Part shown: positions 1 to 10,200 of the stretch, one piece after another
Layout of the letters: each line of letters opens with the position of its first letter
Numbering within the stretch: the stretch's first letter is position 1
Origin: Oscheius tipulae
Taxonomy: Eukaryota; Nematoda; Chromadorea; Rhabditida; Rhabditidae
Assembly (NCBI GenBank): GCA_037178975.1
Contig: JASJZH010000006.1
Coordinates: 5,952,001 to 6,016,000 of the forward strand
Direction: 5' to 3'
Length of the DNA stretch: 64,000 bases
Notes under the pieces: model-generated
The model's database searches: none
What the model saw: the letters and a program-made list of their open reading frames with translations, nothing else
Told to the model about the DNA's origin: nothing
Translations under genes and position numbers: made by a program

Positions 1-90
1 CTGTATCGTTCGCAATTCTCACCCTGATTCCTTTTCTCTCGAAAATTTTTTCTTGGTTAAACTAACAAGGAGCAAAGAAGGCCTTTCAGA

Positions 91-285
91 ATGTCTATAG
101 ATACTTTCTTGGACGCATTTCGTACATTTAGAGGAAAGTTCAATGGGGATTGGAGCGACAGACTCAGTTCACCAGTGACTTCAAATCTTCTGATGGCATG
201 TTCGCTTCTAACCTCACTCAAAATGTACGGAGCAACTCCCTTGGAGTGCTTGACTCCGGGAACATCGCCGGATAGTTGGGCCGTG
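91..285 (+). CDS. Alternative first coding exon (1a) of the innexin gene
   Basis: This 65-codon exon encodes an innexin-type N-terminus: a short cytoplasmic segment, the WSDRL motif, a first membrane segment and the start of extracellular loop 1 with PLECL. It aligns along its full length with the conventional first exon at 1122-1319 (WSDRL, then PLECM). It ends at a GT donor (GTG|GTATGT) in phase 0, which is also the phase of the conventional exon. It can therefore join the shared second exon at 1359 without changing frame. No second transmembrane exon of its own lies between 286 and 1121. I infer an alternative N-terminus. A decayed or truncated neighbouring innexin copy is the alternative explanation. 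Confidence 0.62.
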
Positions 286-1121
286 GTATGTTATTGCAGC
301 CGGGAAAGGTGTGAGAATGCTGTTTTGATTCAAGGGCGTGCCAAAGGTCATACGGCTGTGCGTGGCAGGTCTGTGTCTATGGGGCGGTTATGACCAGTCT
401 TCGCCAGGGCGCAGCACTGATTTTCCACTCCTTGATGGGATTAAATACCTCTATTTTCAATGTCACATCTGTTTGCCTTTCGGTATTGTCGCAGAATGTG
501 TTGTGCAAATAGTTAATTGAGGTATCCGTTGCTTTTCAGTGGGCCTCTGTTCTGCATCAGAACAGTCAGTTCTGTCCCAGTTTTGTTTACGCAACTGCTA
601 TTGTCTCAGCTAGTTGGGCGCGAAAACTGCAGTTGAATGGCAAAAGTCCTCCCCGTACAAGTTTGGAAATCGATGACCGTCATGGAAATAGCGCTTGTCA
701 CATCATGACAACTTTATTGCACTTTTCCTCATTGTGATTTTTGCTCGTGTGCTGTGTGTTGCATCTGGCGATGGTCCCTGTGATCATGATTTAGTGCTTT
801 TAGTACGTTGCGAGGATTTCTCTTTATCTATTGAGAGCACCGTGTTTATGAGTGGCTCACTTGTTTACGCCGCAATTACATAGTTTATGCCGTAAGGCTC
901 CACAAAAACAGATTTCAAAAGTTTGGTGGTCATATGTTTTCTTGATGTTTTTTGTCATTACGATTCTCACACACAAACTATTGTGCATTTCGGGACAGAA
1001 CAAACAGCCCGATAAATCCTTCCAATTGCTCGTCGTGAGAAACTTTCCCTCTCCTTTTTGTTCACTACTTTGCCTCTCTTTTTTCTTGTGACCGCTTGAC
1101 ATTCTCCAACCTTGCAGAAAA

Positions 1122-2882
1122 ATGGTCATGATTGAAACTTTCATCGGGATGGCCCGGTACTTATCGCCGAGGAACGATGATGATTGGAGCGATCGGTTAC
1201 ATTACCTCTTTACGCCCAACATTCTTTTGGCGTTCTCAGTGGTCATTTCGTTCAAACAGTTCGGCGGCAGGCCCCTGGAGTGTATGTTCCCCAATAAATT
1301 TCCCGGCAGCTGGGAGCAAGCAAGTCGTGGTCATTGTTTGTAAACAGACGTCTTTCAGTACGCCGAAAACTACTGCTGGTCCCAAAATACCTATTTCGTT
1401 CAACCGAAGGAGCATGTTGAAACTATAAGGGCTGAGGATCGGTAGGTTTTCTATTTTCCTAGCATTTGAAATCATGTTCAGATACACACCAGAACGTGAA
1501 CTGTGTTACTATCAATGGGTACCGTTCTTGTTATTGTTACAAGCTGCTTGCTTCCGAGCACCGAGTTTTTTGTGGAAGTACTTTTCGAATCACTCCGGTA
1601 AGCTTATTAATCAGAAATGTCAACAGATATTTTTCAGGAGTTCGCATTCACGAAGTCGTCGAAAAAGCCAGAGATGCTGCCAATGTGGAAGAAGATATTC
1701 GAATTAGAAACGTGAACATTCTTGCCCGCCACATGCGAAACGCTTTGAGGTTTCACCGTCGCATCAACAGGAAAAACGTGAGTGTTTGAGATTTTAGTCT
1801 CAAAAACAACCTTTTTACAGGTGCAAGTCCACAAAAACTTCACTTTTTTAAATTTCCAATACTCAGCCTCGTTCATCTCCTGCATGTATTTGCTGACCAA
1901 ACTGATGTACTTGCTCAATTGCATAGCGCAGTTGTGGTTCATGAATTTGTAAGCTTTTCTTTAAGAAAGCATATATTAATTGGCCAATTGTAGCTTTTTG
2001 AAAACAAACACGCATGAGTGGTATGGTCTGGGAGTCATCACTGATATTTTGAACGGTACACCTTGGCAGACAAGTGGCTACTTCCCAAGAACTGCAATCT
2101 GTGACTTTGAGGCTAGTTAAAATAACAACTTTTCATAGACAATCTTAGGTGAGACAACTGGCAAACATCCAAAAGCACTCGGTACAATGTGTCCTGGTCA
2201 TCAACATCTTTACCGAAAAGATCTTCATTCTCCTCTGGTTCTGGTAAGACAAAAGATACTCTTTTTTGTACAGATAGCCAAGGTATCTAATGATTTTCTT
2301 CTGTGCCCTGATCACTTTTGTTAACTGGTTCTTCTTGTTGACCCTTCCTTGTTTCTCCCGCTGGTTTATCGCCCAGCACTTGGAGCTGAGCACTCTTGAA
2401 GGATTCGACGCACGCTCCCGAAGTACAGAAATTATGAGTGCAAACACATAGCCTTATTTAGAATGTTACAAGGAGGTCGCCAAATTCGTCTCCGAGTATC
2501 TACATCGAGATGGCATGTTTGTCCTTCGGATGGTCTCCTCTCATGCAGGAGTCATTTTTGGATCTGATCTTGTTCTAGCTCTTTGGAATTCTTTTTACGT
2601 TATCGAAGAAAAGGTTCACATGGTCCAGTGTTACATCGTTTCAATTTCAGAGAACGACGATAGAATACTCGCCTGTTAGTACAGAAAGCACAGACTCTGT
2701 CAGACTTAGAAAGAAGAAAAACACCTTACCTGGTATTGCAGACGACTTCACAACGACTTTGATACCATTGAGTCCGGAAGATGAAGACCGAAAAAGTGCA
2801 GTTTCGAGGCAAGTACATAATGGGATATGGAAATACCTTTTTTAGCCGAAATTCTGCTCCTGTTCTTTACCAGGAACCCTAA
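1122..2882 (+). CDS. Innexin (gap junction channel subunit)
   Basis: Innexins form invertebrate gap junctions and hemichannels in the plasma membrane. The model has 11 exons: 1122-1319, 1359-1441, 1482-1597, 1638-1777, 1821-1948, 1994-2111, 2149-2243, 2283-2422, 2462-2613, 2651-2808 and 2846-2882. They join in frame to 454 residues. Visible family marks are [11 protein letters not shown] in the first membrane segment, [16 protein letters not shown] then YAENYCW with the extracellular-loop cysteines, the YYQWVPF signature, CDFEVR, and [15 protein letters not shown] before the last membrane segment. The tail is long, basic and Ser/Thr-rich. Introns are 36-45 nt; three begin with GC (1320, 2112, 2809). 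If the last intron is retained, translation stops at 2845 instead. The paralogue name is not assigned. Confidence 0.92.
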
Positions 2883-2965
2883 ATGATCAGATCTACTTTG
2901 TGTGTACATATTGCAGCATTTCACTCCAGAATACGAAGTAACCGATGATTGAATTTTACTGTTGA

Positions 2966-2971
2966 AATAAA
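2966..2971 (+). promoter_or_regulatory. Polyadenylation signal of the innexin gene
   Basis: AATAAA lies 84 nt after the innexin stop codon and is the first such hexamer downstream. Confidence 0.5.
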
Positions 2972-3434
2972 CTATGCTTTACCTTTGTTAATTGACCTTT
3001 TAGAACTTGCTCAGCGTCTGGTCTCGGAGGGTATTGTTTTGCAAAATAAACAGTGGTCAGCCCCGTCTTCACTCGGCTCGGAAGTGTCCAAGCCTGTAGT
3101 TTTGAGTTCACTGTCTTTTCCTTTGCGAAGCTTTATCTTGATTGTAGCCACTCCTGTATGTATGGTTTTCGAAAGGGAAGCTTCTGTTCCAAGGGAGTTC
3201 CCACGACACTCTCGCTATATTTGTACGGTATTAGCGCTCTGAGCAGAGCAAAGCCGTAATTCTAGCGCGAAAAAGCGCGTGCGACCGACAGGCCCCTCCC
3301 GCGGGCGCTGTCACTCAATCGGATTACCGTCCCTTCCTTGGCTGGTGCTCCAGAGACCTTGTTTTTCTTGATCCACGTCAGCTACTTCCTATTCTGGTAG
3401 TATGAGTCTGAAACGTTGGTTTTCAGGTCACAAA
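2972..3434. other. Intergenic spacer
   Basis: This spacer separates the innexin gene from the LDLa gene. It has short open frames but no recognisable coding signal. A TTTTCAG acceptor-like site sits at about 3421-3426, just upstream of the next start codon; it could serve a 5' UTR intron or trans-splicing. Confidence 0.5.
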
Positions 3435-5936
3435 ATGGGTTTCTGCGGGTCCATAACCGCGAGCCTACTCCTTCTCAACACGATATACTCAATGCAGATT
3501 GATATGTTAGACATTAGTTCTATGGAGCCTGTAGAACCGAATTACTGTAATAATAGGTAAATCTCATATAGTAAACAGTGATCCATGCTTCAGTGATATT
3601 TTGACAGAAGCTGGATTATACAGATCGACATTAGGCCAGTTTCTAGGATATGATTGTAGTCAAGAATTTTTCCATTGCCGTTGGCAAAGTGACGGTTTTC
3701 GTACGTATCGAAAACAGTGTAAAACAGGTAACGTTCTATAAAAACAAACACTTTTGTGGTTCAGGACTTGTATATGATGTACATGGCACGCAGGCTTGTA
3801 ACTACGACTACAACGTGAAGAGCTGTGGAATTACTGGAAGCGGTGAGTTTTTGCTCCAAGACTAAAATGTTTAAATTCTAGGACCTGCTCAATGCAATTC
3901 AACCGAATTCCTTTGTCCATTGTCCGGACAGTGTGTTCATATGTCGCAGAGGTGCGATGGTCGTTATGACTGTGTCCTCGAGGAGGACGAACAGAATTGC
4001 CGTAGGGTTTTATTTGCCATTCGCACTCTCCTTGTTTTAGCACTTTGTGCCGCTGGAGAGTTTGCTTGCATTGTTTCCGAGCAGTGTATCTCTTTGGATC
4101 GCCGCTGCAACGGCCTTTCCGAATGTGCCGACGGGACAGATGAAAAAGACTGTGACGGTTAGCAACTTTTTTCTCCGTTGCGATTTCGCGAAACGGGATG
4201 TGAATAATCCCGTTTGGACTTCCTTCACGAGATCAGTGTTTTTAAGTTTATTTGGTCAAGGAACGGTGCGCCTTTCTGGTGTCATGTCAGTGCCTTTTCG
4301 GACCGGTTGCCTGTTTGACAAGGCGAACTTCGCGCGTCTCAGTCGCCGAGCAGTTGCTCCCAGCGAACTGACCACTCGAGGACATGGGAGCCTAGATCGC
4401 GTGGGAACTGTAGGCATTGTTTTCAGTTTGCGGACATGGCTTCTTCCACTGCTCAAAGAGCAGCGAATGTGTTCCGATTGATCAACGATGTGACGGAAGA
4501 CGACAGTGCCCTCTTGGAGAAGATGAAATGCTTTGCAAGTGTGTTTGCTCTTGTGAACGGAAACAAACTTTATTTAGAAAACCTGCGGCTGAAACGAAGT
4601 TTACTTGTCAGTCAAGAGATGAACAGATTCCTATGACGCAGGTTGCTTGGGATTTATACTCAAAGCAATGGGTTTTTAGGTTTGTGATGGGAGTTCACAA
4701 TGCAGTGATGGCTCCGATGAAGCTTATTGTGACTTTGGCGTAGCTGCCGGAGGTGCTATGTAAGTTGTGCTTTTTTTTTTTTTACTAAAGATTGCCAATT
4801 GAATTCACAAGAGAAGCTTTTGGTTACTAGTTTTCTAGTTTTGTGAGCTGGTATGCTACATGTATTATTGCATTACGTTCAGTTGTCATCCTATTTCAGA
4901 TCGTTTTCTTCCAACCCGAATCCTCCAGGCCAGGCTCTGCCTCCAAGCAGGCCAGCGCCACCATTGCCTGCGCAACCCCAACAGCCTGAAGAAGAGGAAT
5001 ATGAATATGAAGAAGAACCAGAAAAGCCTGCTGGTCCATCATTCCCCATGTTAGCATTAGTCACTCCTCCCTCAGCGTGAGTATGAACTGTAACATCATA
5101 ACATCATTAGCATTCAAACGTCACCTCCCACAATACCAACAACTCTTCCTCCAACAACTCTCAGACAGGCCACTGTTTTCAGCAGACCCAGACCTAAAAT
5201 TAGTCCACCTCAGCAGGTTGACTTTCTTCCGCAAATTAACACTATGCATTTTAGATAAAACAGGCTGCTTCAGTCACTCCTAGATTGCTGCAGTCCGTAG
5301 AAATAACTGCAACTACTACTGTTAGACCAAGGGTTAGTTGTTTACTACCAGAACTGACAAATGTTAGGTGACTGTACCGACTCATCTCTCCGAATCTCAA
5401 GGAAAACGGATAAGATATCCCACAAAGACAGCTACGGAAGTTTCTGAGAACGTGCGTCTCACGGCTCCAACAGTTCGGCCAAGAAACCAAACTCCGCAAC
5501 AACTTTACGACAGAACTGTTCCTACTACAAAGGGTAAAGTTTTCTCAAAGTCCAGTTTTCTCAATAACCATTTACATTTCAGCTGTGCCATACTCCACCG
5601 CTCAACATGCGCTCATTGTGGAAGTAACTTCTCCACCCATTCCTGCTCAACAAATCAAGGAAAATGTCATGAAGCAGCTCAATTCACAAATTAGCAATGG
5701 GATGACTCCGTGGGTTGGTTTTACTCTCTTGGTATTGTCACTTCAGTGAGCTAATGGCCAAAATAGAACAACTACTGACTGCTGAACTGCGAGGAGCAAA
5801 AAAGAGAAGACCAACCAGGTGTGTAATTTCATTACTGGTTTCCAGGAAAAAACAACTTTTTAGTCCTCGTGAAGCCAGCCTCAGCCCTGCCGCAATCATC
5901 AGAACATTCACCTCAAGAGTTCAAATCCCACAATGA
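3435..5936 (+). CDS. Secreted protein with chitin-binding-like domain and four LDL-receptor class A repeats
   Basis: The start MGFCGSITASLLLLN looks like a signal peptide. A Cys-rich segment follows (CSQEFFHCRW ... ACNYDYNVKSC) that resembles a type-2 chitin-binding (peritrophin-like) domain. Next come three complete LDLa repeats, each with six cysteines and an acidic calcium motif (about 3893-4003, 4041-4155 and 4426-4535). A fourth, diverged repeat spans about 4576-4732. The C-terminal half is Pro/Thr-rich with an acidic EEEEYEYEEEPE patch and ends in IPQ. Introns are mostly 37-40 nt, except one of about 270 nt before the third repeat. Chitin-binding plus LDLa domains also occur in chitin deacetylases, but no deacetylase domain is present here. 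It probably acts outside the cell, perhaps in cuticle, eggshell or lipoprotein binding; that role is inference. The donor and acceptor near 5712-5750 are the least certain splice choice. Confidence 0.84.
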
Positions 5937-6007
5937 CACATTCACAAATTGAAACGATCATACCTGAAACTATCACAATGACACTGTATTTATGATTAAT
6001 ATTGCCT

Positions 6008-6013
6008 AATAAA
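6008..6013 (+). promoter_or_regulatory. Polyadenylation signal of the LDLa-repeat gene
   Basis: AATAAA lies about 70 nt after the stop at 5936, the usual position for a nematode cleavage signal. Confidence 0.7.
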
Positions 6014-6623
6014 AGTCTTTTGGATGTTTTTGCATGAGGTGCAATTATAGTTGTCGTAAAAAATGATGAAGTTCGGTCATAAAAACTATGTAGGTCTTAA
6101 CTTCTCCTCATAACAAGAGAAGGAGTATTGCTCCAGACTGAGATTTGCAGTCGTTTTAAACAACTCAGACCTTCTTTTTCCTTTTTGTCCTCTTAAGCGA
6201 AAAATTATGACCTCATAAAACGCCATATAAGGTGTTAATCACAGGCCATTTTAGCGGTCTAGGATAAACATATCCGGACAGATTTCCGGTAAAGACCATG
6301 ACGTGTCGGCACGCCTCCGACATTGGTAAATTCATAGGAGCATTTTTCAACTCCCTCTATGTATTCAAATGCTACCGCTTATCTCCTTGATCTCTTTCCC
6401 ATCATTTTTCTGCACACTTGTCCGTTCAGCTTCTGCACAATCCTCAACGGAGATATTCGTCATTTTTCCGGCGAATAGGCAATTACCGGTTGTCAAAAAC
6501 CTTTAACGAACTTTCTCACTCGGTGACATTCTCAATGCATTTAAAAGCTCAGTCGTAGTCACACCAGTTCATTTTATTTCATTTCACACTTTTGTCTCTT
6601 CTACTCAGCAGTAGTTTTCAGGA
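6014..6623. other. Intergenic region with probable promoter of the neuropeptide gene
   Basis: No coding sequence is seen. A TATA-like TTTAAAAG stands at about 6540-6547, some 80 nt before the start codon. A TTTTCAG acceptor-like site at 6615-6621 directly precedes the start codon at 6624. Confidence 0.4.
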
Positions 6624-7281
6624 ATGTATACTTTATCCCTGGGTTGTTGTCTTGTAACTTGTGCCGGAATTGCTCAGTCTCTCGCCATAGGAAGGGCAAA
6701 GAGGAACGATCTTTTTGCCTCTTCTGCCTCATTCGGGAAGCAAGGTGAGTCTTTCGGTTGTCATCTTATCACCACTGGTCTTTCAGGTCACGAGTCTAAT
6801 TTTCTTGACACATCTGCCGGTTTTGGGAAAAGAGGTGATCCCTCATTCCTGGACGCGTCTGCCGGGTTTGGAAAGAGATCTGATTCTCCTTTCATGGACG
6901 CTTCCGCTGGATTTGGAAAGCGAGGTACTATCTCTGAATCATTGAATGAAAGATCGTACTAATTCCAGCCTACGAAAGCCTCTTTGACTCATCCGCCGGC
7001 TTTGGAAAACGAGGTAATAAACATAAGGGCATTGTTGCCGGTCATTGTGTGCTCTGATTTGCGAAACATACATTGGTGCGATTGAAAAAGATTACTTTAG
7101 CTCCAACGGAAAACTACTTCATGAACACCCATGCTGGATTCGGAAAACGCAGTGATTCTTTCTTCATGGATGCTTCCGCAGGTTTTGGCAAACGAGGAGG
7201 TATAGTTTGCTCAACTACTGCACATAACAGGAAATTTGAGATGACGGTTTTCTCCTCGATTCGACGGCTTCTTTGGGATAA
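6624..7281 (+). CDS. Neuropeptide precursor with repeated -SAGFG-amide peptides
   Basis: Five exons (6624-6744, 6787-6924, 6969-7013, 7101-7199, 7241-7281) join in frame to 147 residues. A hydrophobic leader precedes GRAKR. Peptides follow that end in Gly plus Lys-Arg, the signal for C-terminal amidation: GHESNFLDTSAGFG, GDPSFLDASAGFG, SDSPFMDASAGFG, AYESLFDSSAGFG, APTENYFMNTHAGFG and SDSFFMDASAGFG. The first unit (NDLFASSASFG) is followed by KQ, not KR. The last unit (DDGFLLDSTASLG) ends at the stop codon with its Gly exposed. All four introns are phase 1 and fall just after the cleavage site, so the internal exons are interchangeable cassettes. The F-D-x-SAGFG core faintly resembles orcokinin/pedal-peptide cores, but I cannot assign a known family. 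Peptides would be released by neurons or gland cells. Confidence 0.88.
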
Positions 7282-10200
7282 ATGTTCTTCAGCTTGAGGG
7301 AAACACTAAATATGACAAACAATGGTTATCAGTCAATGAAAATTGTTACCAATCGACTGTTCTTCTTGTTCTTTTGTTGTTCTTGCTGACACAGCTCTGT
7401 CCATTCTTATCTGGCTCGTCTCCAGGTCTTTTCATTGATTGCCATGGTCAACTGCTTTCAGTTACCGTCACAAGACAAGCCGCCTATTGTTCTTTTCACA
7501 CTCTTCTTGTAATCCATACTAAAAATGAGGACAGAGTCAATGCTTCTCACAAATTGAAACTCATTTCTCGCCCTGTTTTAATTGGCATCTTGTCTTTGGT
7601 CCTTCATTTGCTGCGAATACGTCAGAAAAAGTGCAGGAGGACTCAATGCCACCACGCGGCTAATTATTGCTCTCAGTCTCTCTCAAACACAACTATATAA
7701 AAGTGTATAGCACATCAAAAACTACTATAACATCATAAGGAATGAGGTCCACATAGGGTTCGACCGGAAGGGGCATCTGGCGCAAGCTCACTTTCCATTT
7801 ATTATGCATTGACCAAGACCAACGGACATGAAAACTAATAGCTGGAGCTTATTAAAATGTTCCACAAGTAGTCACGCAAAACTGTGTAGCGCATTGTTTC
7901 TGACTGTTTAAACAATTCTTACTTTTAAAGTTAGTTTGTAAGCAAAAACCCTTTGATGTGGCTTTCCTTTCTTCTTTTTTTCGCGAAGAAAAAGTGACAA
8001 AGTGTTCTTTCACATAGATTGCGATTGTGTTTTCTCACGGCTGGAGGCATGGCTAGCTTCGGGCTGGCAGGGACGCAGACAGCCACATGTCCGGACATAC
8101 TGCTCAGGCCCTTTGGCGACTCCTCAGCACTTTTTATAGATTAAGATGACACTTCATGGAGTAATCTGTCTCGATTTCAGACTGACCAATCTGACCATTT
8201 CACTATTAGCTTGGTCGTTCTGTTCACATCTCATCCCACTCAAATATCCTTTCCAATTTTATTCAATGTCACCTGAGAGGGTTTAGTGAGCAGGTAAAAG
8301 ACAGTGAAGAACCTACTCATAATTCCAAGGGACTCTGGTCGCGCTAGCCCCCGAGCCCTTCCTCGAGCCCTCACTCAAAAAGTTCCCCTCGCTGGACTAC
8401 TGCCAGTGTGACGTAATCATGAAAAATTTGTTAAAAAAAGAGCGAGCCGTCAGCTGACAGAGATGCCTCCAGTACTACACCAAAGGCTCATGCCGGGCCT
8501 GTTTTTCGCGCAACCTGATTAATAGCTGATAGGACCTGAGAGGACGGCTCTCGCTTGACAGAAAGAAGAGAAAGTGTCCAGCAAATAGTTCCTGCTTTCT
8601 TTTCAGTGACCGACGAGTCTCATTCGTCGTCGTCGCACCTCAAGCTCTCGTTCAGTCATGTGCCTGCGATTTATCTCCTTCCCGCTCCTGCGAATATACA
8701 TGATTAGTGCATTTTCTCTCCTCATAGCGATGAGCCATCATCTTCATCATTAGGCACATCTATATAGTTGTGTCTTTGAAAAGCAGTCAAGTGCTCAGTC
8801 TGAAAGAGTAATGAAGATGTAGGGGGAGAAAAAAAGAGCCCTTCTGTCACTATACTACTGTTTTCTGGCTGTCATGCCATGCCAGTTGTGCATGTTGTGC
8901 GAGAGACGTTTTTCGTTACTCTTTCTTACACTAGGCCGACTTCTGCCTCATGCGGTCCCTCAGGCGCTGTAAACACAACAATGAACCTTTCAAATTCTAT
9001 AGAGTTACTGGACCAGGATCTACTCGAGATCTCTTTTTCCCTTTCTTCTTACTCTCTCGCTAGCAGCTTTGTTTGCATACTGGAGAGAGCCTCTAAAAAG
9101 CAATATATCCTTCTTGATACGGCGCTAGGCGTAATGAGCACATGCTCTTGGCAAGTGGACTTCGAGTCCAGGACTGCCTAGTATGCTCGTATATGCGTCT
9201 GCCACGTGGTCACCGCGGCCGCCGCCGTCCAATTATCATCCATTTTTCCTGACGCCGCGAAACATGAGAGCCACATACACAGAAGAAGCGCGAAGCACAT
9301 GTGCAACATGTTATGGTGATTCTCTTCCAGAGACTTTGACCGTAAGACGTGTTTGGAGCAGATTCCAATTCATTGGTCAGATATTTTCTTCTCTTTCCTG
9401 GCGATCGTGACTAACATGTTGTATACATTTGCTACGAAAGGCGAAACGGCACCAGGTGTTCTTCTACATCTTTATTTCGTTATTTCGGAAACTACAATCT
9501 ACAAAGCTAATAGCCGTTCCACCTGTGCAAGGCATGATTCAGTAGTTATCGAAAATGGAAAGTATACACATAGGAGATCAACCAAACTAATGAGAAGCTA
9601 GTCTTTTTAATGTCTGCAAAGCCTCTCACTTTCGTTTTACTGTAGATAGCTCTCTCGGCCATCAGACTCCTTCCCTATTTTTAGTCTGTATAACGTTTGA
9701 ATGCTCTCCGGTACTTGGGTTTCGTGGTTTTCTTTCTGCCCGCCTAGTGCCATGGCTATCGAATTTCTTCATTTTTGGCTATTGCACACCAGTGCCCATG
9801 GACACCATATATTCAAAGAGGAAGGTGATCTTCCCCCCCCCTTTTTTTTTTTACGTTTCTACTAATCAGTCACCTAATCTGCCTCATGGCTAAAGTAATC
9901 CTTGTTCATACTCTCTTCTTATTGTTCGTATGTTCCTCGACGAATTACCATTTTGATCTCTAGACAGGTAAGGAAGCAGGATTAGAGCACACTGATTAAT
10001 TCTGACGCTCGACACAATAGCGTCTACATGTCGAAATTGATCTCCTTCATCTTCCAGTCTGACCGCTCGGGACTATTGCTATACTATTTTTGTTGTCTCT
10101 GCGGGTCCCTTTCTACATATATACTCGTCCTAGCTGTTGTGCCCTGCCACATCGCAATCTGTTCCCAAACCCCTTGCGACTCGACTCCCGTTCTAAACTG

